A DNA stretch of 62,865 bases from UBA5336 sp964492485 (GTDB taxonomy: Bacteria > Pseudomonadota > Alphaproteobacteria > Caulobacterales > Hyphomonadaceae): contig CAZBKM010000015.1 of assembly GCA_964492485.1 (NCBI GenBank), positions 1-62,865 of the forward strand, written 5' to 3'. The position numbers were made by a program, and so were the translations under genes. Below are positions 42,252-51,429 of this stretch, one piece after another (position 1 is the first letter of the stretch; each line of letters begins with the position of its first letter). A model generated the notes under the pieces. That model worked only from the letters and a program-made list of their open reading frames with translations, was not told where the DNA came from and ran no database searches.

Positions 42252-42599
42252 ATGGCAGAGATCACAACCCTCCCCCAGACGCGCAAGGTCCAGGAGAAAG
42301 TCGCCTTCCACCGCAGCGAGATGACACCGATCCTCAACGTCTATGGCCGGATGGTCCGGGTGGGCGAGGCAAGGGACTACGCCATCGGGATGCTGCCCGA
42401 CAGGGCGATCTTTGCAATCTACCGGCGGGCCTCCGAACAGCCGACCTGGCGGATCGAGAAGGTGCCGGCACTCGCCAACCGGCAGGGCGCGTTTGCCGTG
42501 CATGGTCCGGGAGGGCAGGTCCTGCGTCGGGGCCATGACCTGACCCAGGTGCTGAAGGTGTTCGATACGCGCCGGTTCCGGCTCGTCTCCGACACATGA
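42252..42599 (+). CDS. DUF2794 family protein
   Basis: 115-residue soluble protein found almost only in alphaproteobacteria. Family-like stretches are FHRSEMTPILNVYGRMVR, EARDYAIGMLPDRAIFAIYR, RIEKVPALANRQGAF and LRRGHDLTQVLKVFD. GGAGG lies before the ATG. No known function. Transcribed alone, convergent with the BI-1 gene. Confidence 0.88.
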   Translation: MAEITTLPQTRKVQEKVAFHRSEMTPILNVYGRMVRVGEARDYAIGMLPDRAIFAIYRRASEQPTWRIEKVPALANRQGAFAVHGPGGQVLRRGHDLTQVLKVFDTRRFRLVSDT

Positions 42600-42624
42600 G
42601 ACCTCCCGGGCCTCAGTCCGGGGC

Positions 42625-42705
42625 GTGTCTGGAACGAGGTTGGAGCAAACGGAGGCTTGCCCAAGACCAACGGTCAGACACGACAGGACGCAGCAAGGCA
42701 AGGCT
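42625..42705 (-). repeat. Probable decayed B repeat
   Basis: AACGAGGTTGGAGCAAACGGAGGCTTGCCCAAG keeps parts of the B core between the convergent DUF2794 and BI-1 genes. Weak match; the surrounding gap 42600-42833 holds nothing else clear. Confidence 0.4.
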
Positions 42706-42833
42706 CGGGGGGGTCAGGCCTTTACTGCGCCGGCGAACCCTCACAGCGCGCCCGCCAGAAGCGAGCGCGCCATGAAGGCCGGTTTTGCCGTAGTTTCGGG
42801 GCCCGGACGGAGTTCCGTTCCGCTTGTAGGGGC

Positions 42834-43625
42834 CTATTCGCGCGATGAGAGCAACATCAGAACGAAGCGGAACATGTTCACGAACATGATGAAGAAGTTC
42901 AGGGCGCCCCAATTCGTCATGACAGCCAGACTGCGACCATCATTGGCAAACTGGAAGTAGCCTTCCTTCAGCTCCTGCGTCTGCCAGGCGACGAGGACCG
43001 CACACAACAGGGCGAAGCCGCCGCTGATCAGCCACTCCATGCCACTGGAATGCTCGATGAGGCCGAAAGCCGGGAGCAGCATGTAGACGACGGCAACCGC
43101 GAACAGGGCCCAGATGGCCATGACGGCAGCCGCCCCGATGCCCGACAGGTCGCGCTTGGTCGTATACCCATAGAGCGACAGGGCGCCGAAGGCGGTGGAG
43201 GTGATCAGAAAGGCCTTGGCGATGGTCGCATAATTGAGGGCCTGGCTGATGCCACCGGGAGTCGTCGTCTGTACGGCGTTCCCGGCCATGTAGAAGTACA
43301 CGCCCAGTCCCAGCCCGATGGTTGCGACGATGGCCCAGTAGAGAATGGCGGTTCCGGTGGGCGAGGGGTTCTTCATGAAGAACATCGACCCGATGATCAG
43401 GACCGGCGGAGCGAAGGCGACCACATAATAGAGCGGCGTCCCGAACACCAGCGCCGTCAACGGATCCCAGGTGCCCGCCGCAAAGGCCAGCAGGCCCGAG
43501 ATCGCGATCCCGAGGGCAAGCTTGTTGTAGACCCCCAGCATGAAGGAACGGAGGCCCGCATCCTGGGACGCGTCCAGCGTCCCCGTTCGCATGCGGGCGG
43601 CGATGGAGCGATTGTAGTCGTTCAT
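42834..43625 (-). CDS. Bax inhibitor-1 (BI-1/YccA) family membrane protein
   Basis: 263 residues, about seven membrane helices, the UPF0005/TMBIM fold known as a pH-sensitive calcium leak channel. The conserved pattern includes LRSFMLGVYNKLALGIAISG at the N-terminus, SAFGALSLYGYTTKRDLS-like residues mid-protein, and a C-terminal NFFIMFVNMFRFVLML. ATG at 43625 chosen (MNDYNRS); another at 43649 adds eight residues. Function in this organism unknown. Confidence 0.88.
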   Translation of the reverse strand: MNDYNRSIAARMRTGTLDASQDAGLRSFMLGVYNKLALGIAISGLLAFAAGTWDPLTALVFGTPLYYVVAFAPPVLIIGSMFFMKNPSPTGTAILYWAIVATIGLGLGVYFYMAGNAVQTTTPGGISQALNYATIAKAFLITSTAFGALSLYGYTTKRDLSGIGAAAVMAIWALFAVAVVYMLLPAFGLIEHSSGMEWLISGGFALLCAVLVAWQTQELKEGYFQFANDGRSLAVMTNWGALNFFIMFVNMFRFVLMLLSSRE

Positions 43626-43782
43626 CTGCGATCTGATCCTTGTTGCCATAATCCGACCGCGCCGAGACGCGGGCTAAGCAGAATATGTGGCGCCAGGGGG
43701 CCGTTCGCAAGGAAAACCGGTTGGCAGGCGGGCGACGGATGCCTAGCGTCTCGCCGGTTTGCAACACGAAGGGGAAACGCCG

Positions 43783-44835
43783 ATGGCCATAGAGATGCGC
43801 GAACTGGGCCGCACCGGAATAAGGGTAACGTCCTGCTGCCTCGGCACCATGACCTGGGGAGAGCAGAACACCGAGGCCGAGGGACACGCACAGATGGACC
43901 ATGCCGTGGAGTGCGGCATCAACTTCTTCGACACCGCGGAACTTTATGCCATCCCGCCGCGACCGGAGACCCAGGGGCGCACCGAGGAAATCATCGGCAC
44001 CTGGCTCAAGGCCAGAGGCAACCGCGACCGCATTGTGCTCGCCACAAAGATCGTTGGTCGCTCCGACATGACCTGGCACCGCGACAATGAGGTGAAGCTC
44101 TGCCGCCAGACCAAGGACCAGATCGACCACGCGGTCGAGGGCAGCCTGCGCCGGCTGCAGACCGACTATATCGACCTCTATCAGATGCACTGGCCGGATC
44201 GCCCGGCCCCCATCTTCGGGGGCCAGCTGCGGCCCGAGGATTACGAAAAGCCGTATGAGCCCTTCGAGGACATCCTCGATCATCTCGGCCGGCACGTCGA
44301 GGCGGGCCGGATCCGCCACATCGGTGTCTCCAACGAAACGCCCTATGGCGTCATGCGGTTCCTGGCCGAGAGCGAGGCCCGCGGTCTTCCGCGCCTGCAA
44401 TCGATCCAGAACGTGTACAATCTGGTCAGCCGCAAGTTCGAGGAGGGTCTCGACGAAATCGCGCTGCGGGAACAGGTGGGGCTGCTCGCCTATTCGCCGC
44501 TGGCCCAGGGGTACCTCACGGGAAAGTACCGAGACGGCGCACTGCCTGAAGGGTCTCGAAAGCAGCTCTTCAATCGACTGCAGCGCTACGAGAGTCCCCA
44601 GGGGCTGCGGGCCATCGAACGCTATCTCGACCTTGCGGCGCGCCTCGGCGTCGACCCAGCCCAACTGGCGATCCGCTTCTGCGACACGCGGGCGTTCACC
44701 ACATCGACGATTATCGGCGCGACGAGCATGGAGCAGCTCAGGACTTGCATCGACGCTTTCGACCTTGCCTGGTCGGAAGACTTCGACAAGGAAATCGATG
44801 CGATCCACCGGGATCAGCCCTCCCCCTGTCCTTGA
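43783..44835 (+). CDS. Aldo/keto reductase (Tas-like)
   Basis: 350-residue NADPH-dependent TIM-barrel oxidoreductase. The catalytic tetrad is visible: Asp and Tyr in FFDTAELYA, Lys in LATKIVG, His in YQMHWPD. The overall order, including LGTMTWGEQNTEAE and the C-terminal ATSMEQLRTCIDA, resembles E. coli Tas. Substrate unknown. Divergent from the BI-1 gene. Confidence 0.92.
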   Translation: MAIEMRELGRTGIRVTSCCLGTMTWGEQNTEAEGHAQMDHAVECGINFFDTAELYAIPPRPETQGRTEEIIGTWLKARGNRDRIVLATKIVGRSDMTWHRDNEVKLCRQTKDQIDHAVEGSLRRLQTDYIDLYQMHWPDRPAPIFGGQLRPEDYEKPYEPFEDILDHLGRHVEAGRIRHIGVSNETPYGVMRFLAESEARGLPRLQSIQNVYNLVSRKFEEGLDEIALREQVGLLAYSPLAQGYLTGKYRDGALPEGSRKQLFNRLQRYESPQGLRAIERYLDLAARLGVDPAQLAIRFCDTRAFTTSTIIGATSMEQLRTCIDAFDLAWSEDFDKEIDAIHRDQPSPCP

Positions 44836-44962
44836 GGCCCGTTTCGCGACTGCAAGATTGACTTGCGGAAAAGCTGGCGGCAGCCTCTCAAATCGGTGCG
44901 GAGCCTACAGCGCGCACCGCAAAAAAGCGCGAGCGCGCATAACAACATGCGAGGGGGAAATC

Positions 44963-45295
44963 ATGGCCGATGCGTCCAAATATGAGGAGAATATCAAGCG
45001 GTACGCCTCAGGATACAACCAGAAGGCTGCTGAAAAGATCGTCGGACACCTAGGGATCGCATTGCGCAACCGCGATTCCTCGCTTGTCTCCTGCTCCGAC
45101 AAGGGCGAACTCGATCGCATCCGCGAAAAGTGGCTGCGCGGAAAGCTGGGGCTGGCCCAATCCTCCAATGACCTGGACGCGGCGATGCAGGCCATCTGCG
45201 AGAAGATGAAAGGCGAAGGCAGCAACAAGTCCCGCGTGACGTTCTACTATCTTCTGGCGGAACATTTCGGTCGTCTCGACACGCTCGCGTCCTGA
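44963..45295 (+). CDS. DUF2853 family protein
   Basis: 110-residue helical protein: KYEENIKRYASGYNQKAAEK at the N-terminus, then RNRDSSLVSCSDKGELDRIR and KSRVTFYYLLAEHFGRL. A ribosome site (GAGGGGGAAA) precedes the ATG. No catalytic signature. The TGA stop is the start of a C-type repeat. Confidence 0.85.
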   Translation: MADASKYEENIKRYASGYNQKAAEKIVGHLGIALRNRDSSLVSCSDKGELDRIREKWLRGKLGLAQSSNDLDAAMQAICEKMKGEGSNKSRVTFYYLLAEHFGRLDTLAS

Positions 45296-45340
45296 AGCGT
45301 TTCCAGGCGACGTGGGCGCCGGTTCGCCGTTCGGAAACGC
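45295..45340 (+). repeat. Intergenic repeat, type C, starting in a stop codon
   Basis: AGCGTTTCC / GGAAACGC arms around GGCGACGTGGGCGCCGGTTCGCC. The first base is the last base of the DUF2853 stop. The following 128 bases (45341-45468) hold no gene I can support. Confidence 0.7.
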
Positions 45341-45468
45341 GACTGGTCCCGAACCTGGAGCGGCGCGTTGCTGGCACGGCACGCCCCTGAGAATGCGCTT
45401 TCAAAAAGCGTACCGTCGTGAGCGCCATCACGACCAACGACCGTTTTCACCGACAGTGAAATCGGTTT

Positions 45469-45573
45469 AGCGCATCTTCAAGTCAATCGGAGGCGGTGAG
45501 GATGCGCTATGTTCTTGTTTTTGAGCATTTTCTCTACGCAAACCGGTGCCCATTTCGCTTGAAGATGGTATAG
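45469..45573 (+). repeat. Intergenic repeat, type A
   Basis: H1 at 45469-45508 (AGCGCATCTTCA arm, one mismatch on the right arm) and H2 at 45524-45569 (AGCATTTTC ... AAACCGGTGCCCATTTCGCTTGAAG). Forward copy before thpR. Confidence 0.85.
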
Positions 45574-45628
45574 GAAACTCCCCGCGTTCAGGCTTTCCAG
45601 ACCCCGTCCGATGGGAGGGCCGCCCGTC

Positions 45629-46162
45629 ATGCATCGCCTCTTCGCTGCAATCCCCATCCCCTCCAACATCTCCGGGCCGCTGACAGATCTTCAGAAATCC
45701 CTCACCGGGGCAAGCTGGCGCCCGGAAGAGAATTTCCATATTACCCTCCGCTTTTTCGGCGACGTCGATCGGAAGCTGGCGGAGGAACTCGATCTCCACC
45801 TGGCCGAGATCGACGCGCCACAGATGCTGCTCGAGGTCAGGGGGGTCGGCTGGTTCGGGCGCCGCGAACCCTATGCCGTCTTTGCCCGCATTGCGGAGAA
45901 CGAGGCCCTGACCCGTCTGGCGGGTGCGTGCGAACGCGCCGCGCGACGCACCGGACTCCCACCGGAGAAGCGCCGCTTTCGGCCGCATATCACGCTCGCC
46001 TACTGTCACGGCACTCCGCTGGAGGAGGCGATGAGCTGGAGCGAGCGCCATCAGGCCCATGAGGGCGGACCCTTCTGGGCAGACCGATTCCATCTTTATG
46101 AGAGCCACCTGCGCCGCGGGCCGAGCCTCTATGTCGCCGAGGCGGAGTACCCGCTTCGATAA
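45629..46162 (+). CDS. thpR: RNA 2',3'-cyclic phosphodiesterase (2H family)
   Basis: 177 residues with the two catalytic H-x-T motifs: HITLRF (His37) and HITLAY (His120). These enzymes open 2',3'-cyclic phosphates or ligate half-tRNAs in vitro. The ATG at 45629 (MHRLFAAIPI) lies ten bases after GGGAGG; an upstream ATG overlaps that site. Preceded by C and A repeats; convergent with a hydrolase gene. Confidence 0.9.
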   Translation: MHRLFAAIPIPSNISGPLTDLQKSLTGASWRPEENFHITLRFFGDVDRKLAEELDLHLAEIDAPQMLLEVRGVGWFGRREPYAVFARIAENEALTRLAGACERAARRTGLPPEKRRFRPHITLAYCHGTPLEEAMSWSERHQAHEGGPFWADRFHLYESHLRRGPSLYVAEAEYPLR

Positions 46163-46219
46163 AGGCGCCGGCGGCAGTCCGTTATGCCGCTTTCGGGTTG
46201 GACAGACGCGCGGTCGAAT

Positions 46220-46281
46220 GCTGTTTTTTTGCGGGTGCTTCTTGCCGAGGACAGACTCCCGCCTCGCTTGAAGATGACCTA
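46220..46281 (+). repeat. Decayed A repeat ending in a stop codon
   Basis: GCTGTTTTTTTGCGGG ... CCTCGCTTGAAGATGACCTA keeps the A right end. The final CTA (46279-46281) is the TAG stop of the minus-strand hydrolase. Confidence 0.5.
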
Positions 46282-47325
46282 CCCGCCCTTTGCAGGGTCG
46301 ACGGGCTCGCCGGCCGCGGTGCGCACATCGTCGGGATCGGCCTCGGCGTCATCGACAGACAGCTCGGGCAGCGCGCTGGACAGAAAGCTTCGAAGATCGG
46401 CCAGGCTGCGACGCGGGATCTCCTCATGCGGGAGGTGACCGACCCCTTCATAGAGGATCTTCCGGGCATCGGGGATGGCCTCGGCGAACGCATCGGCAAA
46501 CCGCGGCGGCACCAACCTGTCCTCGGCCCCCTGCAGGATGAGCGTCGGCTGGCCGATCGCCCCCAATCGCTCGCGGGTGGCATCGGCGCGCGCCTCGCCA
46601 CGCGACATCAGCCGCAGCAACGCCTCACGGTGCCCCGGCGCGCGCGACAGCGCCACATAGCGCTCCACCATCGTCTCGGTGACGAGGCTCCTGTCGGCGA
46701 AACTGTCCTCGAGGCCTGACCGGAACATCGCCGTCATGTCGAGATCCTTCAGAAGTCCCCGCGCCACGGGATTTTCCAGCAGGCTGAACACGAACGGCCG
46801 GTCCCGGCTATCCTCGGCCGTACGCGGCCAGCCTGAAGCGCCAACCAGAACCAGCGCGTCCACGTCGCCGGGATGGGCCAGGGCATAGTTCCAGGCCGTG
46901 TTGCCGCCCATGGAGCTGCCCACCAGCGTGAACGAGCCCAGCGCCAGCGCGTCGGTGACCTGTGCGACCGTGTCGACGAAAACCTCGATGCCGATATCCT
47001 CGGCATCGAACCCCCGCGTCAGGCCATGACCCGGAAGGTCCAGTGTGACCACCCGGAAATCGTCGTCCAGGAGCTGGACCCAGGCCTCCCAGGTGTGCAG
47101 GGACGCCGAGAAGCCGTGCACCAGGACCAGAACCGGCGCGTCGGCCGGGCCGGTATCGCGGTAGTGGATCTTTTCCCCACCCTCCAGAACCAGGAACTGA
47201 GAGTCCGGGGCGGCATAGGTCGCCTCAAGCGTGTCGAAGGGAATGTCGGGGCGGCGAAGCGCCAACCAGCCCGCCGCCAGAACGGCAACAAGCGTCAACA
47301 GGACGGCCATAAGGCGTCGGAACAT
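46279..47325 (-). CDS. Membrane-anchored alpha/beta hydrolase
   Basis: 348 residues. An N-terminal helix (LMAVLLTLVAVLAAGWLAL) anchors it with the catalytic domain probably in the periplasm. Nucleophile Ser in GSSMGG, acid Asp in GAEDRLVPP, His in GVGHLPHEE, oxyanion HGFSAS. Likely an esterase or lipase-like enzyme. Start taken at the ATG at 47325. Last gene of a minus-strand run behind the Baeyer-Villiger enzyme and a ThiF/MoeB protein; ester cleavage after Baeyer-Villiger oxidation would fit, except that the two may be in different compartments. Confidence 0.88.
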   Translation of the reverse strand: MFRRLMAVLLTLVAVLAAGWLALRRPDIPFDTLEATYAAPDSQFLVLEGGEKIHYRDTGPADAPVLVLVHGFSASLHTWEAWVQLLDDDFRVVTLDLPGHGLTRGFDAEDIGIEVFVDTVAQVTDALALGSFTLVGSSMGGNTAWNYALAHPGDVDALVLVGASGWPRTAEDSRDRPFVFSLLENPVARGLLKDLDMTAMFRSGLEDSFADRSLVTETMVERYVALSRAPGHREALLRLMSRGEARADATRERLGAIGQPTLILQGAEDRLVPPRFADAFAEAIPDARKILYEGVGHLPHEEIPRRSLADLRSFLSSALPELSVDDAEADPDDVRTAAGEPVDPAKGG

Positions 47326-47382
47326 GTCGAACCCCGATGTCACGCAACTGTCATGCCCTCAAAGCGGTTGAGGCAAGTCGTG

Positions 47383-48141
47383 TCAAAGAAAACTTTGGTC
47401 ACCACAGACAGGGCAGGCCGGATCGGGCTTGAGGGCCACAGTCCGCTCCCGTCCGGAAAGACCCTCGAACCGCCACAACCGGGCAAGCAGAGGGGTGCCG
47501 GCGCCGGAGAGCAGCTTGAACGCCTCGAGCGCCATGCGCACGCCGGCAATGCCGGTCACCGCGCCAACCACACCGGCCTCCTCGCAGGTTGCCGGGTTGG
47601 GTGGACATTCGGGCACGAAACAGCGATAGCAGGGTTCCTGAGCCGACACACCGGAGCCGAAGACGGCAACCTGAGCCTGCCACCCGATCGCCGCGCCGGA
47701 GACCAGGCGCCGGCCCGTGTCATGGGCGAGGCGGTTGAGGCGATACCGCGTGTCGAAATTGTCAGTGGCATCCACGATGATCCCGCCCGCGAGATCGGTC
47801 CCTTCGGTGAAGCGGGCCGGGCGGACCTCCACCCGCAGGTCGGAATCTATGGCGCGCAATCGCTCTGCCAGCCGCTCGGCCTTGCCCGCTCCCACATCCC
47901 CGGCGGCGAATTGCACCTGCCGCTGCAGGTTGGACAGGTCCACCGCGTCATCATCGACGAGCTCTATGCGACCGACGCCCGCTGCCGCGAGGTAGAGCGC
48001 GCACGGTCCGCCCAACCCGCCGGCCCCGACAATGGACACGGATCCGGCCCGCAGGCGCTGGACGCCCGCGCCGCCGACTTCCTTGAGGAAGATATGTCGA
48101 CTTTGCCGTTCGAGCTGGTCAGGGCTCAGGGCCAAGGGCAT
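47383..48141 (-). CDS. ThiF/MoeB/HesA family adenylyltransferase
   Basis: 252-residue E1-like enzyme that adenylates the C-terminal glycine of MoaD or ThiS before sulfur transfer. Rossmann VGAGGLGG, NLQRQVQF, DATDNFDTR, the likely catalytic cysteine in TCEEAGVVG, and zinc cysteines CYRCFVP and CPVCG. No rhodanese domain. The sulfur-carrier partner is not in the window, so MoeB versus ThiF is open. Confidence 0.92.
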   Translation of the reverse strand: MPLALSPDQLERQSRHIFLKEVGGAGVQRLRAGSVSIVGAGGLGGPCALYLAAAGVGRIELVDDDAVDLSNLQRQVQFAAGDVGAGKAERLAERLRAIDSDLRVEVRPARFTEGTDLAGGIIVDATDNFDTRYRLNRLAHDTGRRLVSGAAIGWQAQVAVFGSGVSAQEPCYRCFVPECPPNPATCEEAGVVGAVTGIAGVRMALEAFKLLSGAGTPLLARLWRFEGLSGRERTVALKPDPACPVCGDQSFL

Positions 48142-48159
48142 CTCCGTTTCGCAGCCGGG

Positions 48160-49626
48160 TCAGGCGAAGGCATAATCCTCCTCGGCCACCGTTGCCGTGG
48201 CCTTGGCATAGGCCTGCGTGTTCGACGACCAGTTCTGGGTAATGCGCCCATCTTCCGTCTTGTACCAGCTGTTGCAGTGGGGATCGGCCCAGACCGTCTG
48301 CGCCAGAGACGCCTGTAGCTCGGCATTGTAGCGATCCTGCGCGTCACGGCGCGGTGCCATGGCCGTGGCGCCGCGCGCTTCGAGCGTCTCCAGCGCTCTG
48401 AGCATGTAGGCGACCTGGCACTCGATCATGAAGGTGATCGAATTGTGGCCGAGATTGGTGTTCGGCCCGTAGAGGACGAAGAAGTTGGGAAAACCGGCCA
48501 CCGTGATGCCGAGATAGGCTTCCGGCGCATCTTCCCAAACCCTTGCCAGGCTCTCGCCCGTCTCGCCTATCACATCGACAGACCAGTGCCAGCCCGTGGT
48601 CTCGAAGCCTGTGGCGAACACCAGGATGTCGCAATCGTGGCGCCGCCCCGCCCTATCGATGACGCCGGCTGCATCGATCCGGTCTGTGCCATCAGTCACC
48701 AGGCTGACATTGTCGCGCATCAGAGCCGGATAGAAGTCGTCGGAGATGAGGATGCGCTTGCAGCCGACCGGGTAGTCGGGCGTGAGCTTCGCACGAAGCG
48801 CGGGGTCCGGCACCTGCTCTTCGAGGTGGTTGCGCGCCACCGTCTCATAGGCCGCCCGGCCTTCGGGAGTCCAACTGAACGCCTGCCAGAAGAACTGATC
48901 GGCTGTCTCCCAAATCGTCTTTCGGTTGCGTTCCGCCAGCTCCATCGCAAGGTCCGGTCGGGTCATCTGCAAGGCCTTCTCCGCATCGGTAATGGGAACA
49001 TCGCGGCGCGGAATGACCCAGTTTGGCGTGCGCTGGAAAACGGTCAGATGGGCTGCATCCTTCGCCATTTGCGGGATGAGCTGAACGGCGCTGGCCGCCG
49101 ATCCGATCACGCAGACGCGCTTTCCGGCCCAGTCGGCCGCGGGATCCCAGCGCGCGGAATGCAGGCAGATCCCCTGAAAGTCATCGCGCCCTGGTATATC
49201 GGGCCAGTACGGCCGGTTGATCTGGCCCAATGCCCCAACCAGCACGTCTCCAACGTAGGTGTTCCCAGCCTCGGAGGTGACCGTCCAAACCCTGCGCTCA
49301 GCATCCCAGCGCGCCTCGGTCGCGGCCTCCCCAAGCCGGAGATGGGGGCGAAGCTGGAACCGGTCTGCCAGCTCCTCTGCATAGGCCTGAATCTCCGCAC
49401 CCTGTGGATAGGCGCGGGTCCAGTTCATGCTCTGGGCGAATGAAAGCTGATAGAGGGCAACCGGAACGTCGCATGCGACGCCGGGATAGGTGTTTTCATA
49501 CCAGGTACCACCGACGCGCGGATTGCGCTCCAGAACCGTCACCTCGTGGCCGGCCTCCCGCGCCTTGATTGCAGCCGTCAGGCCGCCAAGACCCGCGCCG
49601 ATGACGATGACGTGCTTGCGTGCCAT
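48160..49626 (-). CDS. Baeyer-Villiger-type flavin monooxygenase
   Basis: 488 residues. FAD-binding GAGLGGLTAA at the N-terminus, the Baeyer-Villiger fingerprint F-x-G-x3-H-x3-W as FQGICLHSARW, and the NADPH site IGSAASAVQL. Such enzymes insert oxygen next to a ketone to give an ester or lactone. The ATG at 49626 follows GGGAGGATC. It precedes the ThiF/MoeB gene by 18 bases and follows the PagL-like gene by 77 bases. Confidence 0.92.
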   Translation of the reverse strand: MARKHVIVIGAGLGGLTAAIKAREAGHEVTVLERNPRVGGTWYENTYPGVACDVPVALYQLSFAQSMNWTRAYPQGAEIQAYAEELADRFQLRPHLRLGEAATEARWDAERRVWTVTSEAGNTYVGDVLVGALGQINRPYWPDIPGRDDFQGICLHSARWDPAADWAGKRVCVIGSAASAVQLIPQMAKDAAHLTVFQRTPNWVIPRRDVPITDAEKALQMTRPDLAMELAERNRKTIWETADQFFWQAFSWTPEGRAAYETVARNHLEEQVPDPALRAKLTPDYPVGCKRILISDDFYPALMRDNVSLVTDGTDRIDAAGVIDRAGRRHDCDILVFATGFETTGWHWSVDVIGETGESLARVWEDAPEAYLGITVAGFPNFFVLYGPNTNLGHNSITFMIECQVAYMLRALETLEARGATAMAPRRDAQDRYNAELQASLAQTVWADPHCNSWYKTEDGRITQNWSSNTQAYAKATATVAEEDYAFA

Positions 49627-49703
49627 CTCTTGATCCTCCCAGTTTTTCAAGGATCGTCCCGCCTTCGGGCCTGGCATGCAAGTGGGTCACCCAGGGGAAG
49701 GCA

Positions 49704-50312
49704 TCATTCCCCATCCAGCCGGCGCACCAGCCTCAGCCCGATACCATCCATGCCCTGATTGCGCCCATTGCCGAGGATCTGGCCATGGGAGAGGTGCTCA
49801 TAGGCGAGCTGCAGCGACCAGCCCCCGCCCACGTCGCGACCCACGGCAACGCCGGTGCGGAACAGATCGCGCGATCCGAGCAGGACCTGGTCACGAACGT
49901 AGGCCGCAGCTTCCGGCGTGCCGGCGCGAAAGGGATTGTCGATTTTTCCATCGTGCAGCGCGTAGCCGAGGCTCGGCTCGACAGTCCAGCCGGCGCCGAG
50001 CCCGACCCGCCAAACGAGTCCGGCGCCCGCATGGTTCGTCGCGCCTGCCGTGTTCGCCGACACCAGGGCGTAGGGGCGTGGGCTGCCGAGGGTCGCGAGC
50101 CAGTCCGGCGCCTTGAAGGCGATGCCTAGCTGCAGGTCGACCCCATCCTCCTTGCCGGCATTCTTGCAGTCGATCACACACACATTGTGCGCAAGTATGC
50201 CGAGCTGAACCGACTCGACGGGGCCGAAGGGCTGACCGCTGGACGCTGGCGCAAGTGCGATACAGCCCGCAATCATCATCGCGGACGGAAAAGGGCGGGG
50301 GCGGACACCCAT
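49704..50312 (-). CDS. Lipid A 3-O-deacylase (PagL) family outer-membrane protein
   Basis: 202 residues with a signal peptide (MIAGCIALAPASSG region) and alternating beta-barrel pattern. The C-terminal YEHLSHGQILG carries the His-Ser pair of the PagL active site; FHxSN is usual, and here the residue after Ser is His. Removes or trims lipid A acyl chains at the outer membrane. The ATG at 50312 follows CGGAGGAT. Divergent from the SDR gene. Confidence 0.75.
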   Translation of the reverse strand: MGVRPRPFPSAMMIAGCIALAPASSGQPFGPVESVQLGILAHNVCVIDCKNAGKEDGVDLQLGIAFKAPDWLATLGSPRPYALVSANTAGATNHAGAGLVWRVGLGAGWTVEPSLGYALHDGKIDNPFRAGTPEAAAYVRDQVLLGSRDLFRTGVAVGRDVGGGWSLQLAYEHLSHGQILGNGRNQGMDGIGLRLVRRLDGE

Positions 50313-50465
50313 GCAGGATCCTCCGTCGGCATTTGAACACCCGGGCGGCGCTTGGTCGGCTCTGCGCGCGTCCAGGTCAAGCGCGGCGAGGTTGAGCTTG
50401 ACGCATGCGTCATGCCGCGCGCCTATGACCCAGGAGAAGACGGACCAGACACGGGGAGGACAGAC

Positions 50466-51359
50466 ATGGCAGACCTGAGCGGGAAAACGGCCCTGATCAC
50501 GGGCGCAGCCAGCGGAATCGGGCTGGCGAGCGTGGAGACCTTCGTCGCCGCCGGCGCCAAGGTCGTGGCGGCCGACATCCAGGTCGAGAAGGGCGAGGCG
50601 CTGCAGACCCGGTTCGGGGAAGAGACCGTCCGCTTCGTGACCTGCGACGTGACCAGGCGCGCGGATCTTGAGGCGGCGCTCAACATGGCCGCCGAGGCCT
50701 TTGGCGGTCTCGACATCCTGTTCAACAATGCCGGCCATGGCGGAACCCCGTCGACGGTGGAGGCGTTCGATCCCGACGGGTTCGACCACACCGTGGACCT
50801 GCTTCTCAAATCGGTCTTCCTGGCCACTCACCTCGCCCTGCCGCACTTCAAGGCACGCGGCGGCGGATCGGTGATCAACACCTCGTCCATCAGTGCCGTC
50901 TGCGCGGGATATGCGCCGATCGTCTACTCTGTCTGCAAGAAGGGCGTGGCCCATTTCTCGAAGCTGGCCGCCGCCGAGCTTGCCCAGCACAAGGTCCGCG
51001 TCAACGCGATCCTTCCCGGATTCATCGCGACGTCCATTTTCGGGGCCTCGCTCGGACTCCCGCGGGAACAGGCCGATCAGATGGCCGCCCTGGTTGAAGA
51101 GCGCGGCGGACTGATGCAGCCCGCCGGCCGGGTCGGCCGGGGCAGCGACATTGCCGAGATGGCCGCTTTCCTCGCCTCGGACGCCGCCAGCTTCATTACC
51201 GGCGGCGAATTCCTGGTAGATGGCGGCATGACCGTCGGGCCACCCCATGCCTGGCGCCGGGATGATGGTGGCCCGCTGATGGAGGCGCTTGGCATCACAC
51301 CGGAACAGGCCGAAGAGATGCGATTGGCCATGCAGGCCGGGGCAGGGGCGAGTTCCTGA
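50466..51359 (+). CDS. Short-chain dehydrogenase/reductase
   Basis: 297 residues, classical SDR: cofactor loop GAASGIG, NNAG, catalytic Ser in NTSSISA, and YSVCK with the Tyr-Lys pair. An adjacent Asp (VVAADIQ) favours NAD over NADP. A C-terminal extension of about 40 residues is longer than in typical 250-residue members. GGGGAGGA precedes the ATG. Substrate unknown. Confidence 0.92.
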   Translation: MADLSGKTALITGAASGIGLASVETFVAAGAKVVAADIQVEKGEALQTRFGEETVRFVTCDVTRRADLEAALNMAAEAFGGLDILFNNAGHGGTPSTVEAFDPDGFDHTVDLLLKSVFLATHLALPHFKARGGGSVINTSSISAVCAGYAPIVYSVCKKGVAHFSKLAAAELAQHKVRVNAILPGFIATSIFGASLGLPREQADQMAALVEERGGLMQPAGRVGRGSDIAEMAAFLASDAASFITGGEFLVDGGMTVGPPHAWRRDDGGPLMEALGITPEQAEEMRLAMQAGAGASS

Positions 51360-51388
51360 AGCACTGGCGTCACGTCCGGAACCCGACG

Positions 51389-51429
51389 AGCGCATCTTCA
51401 CGGACTCAGATTGACTTGAAGATGCGTTA
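51389..51429 (-). repeat. Single H1 hairpin of the A repeat forming a stop codon
   Basis: Arms AGCGCATCTTCA and TGAAGATGCGTT (one changed pair) with a 16-base loop, without H2. The last two bases of the TAA stop of the minus-strand gene (51429-51427) lie in the arm. Confidence 0.8.
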
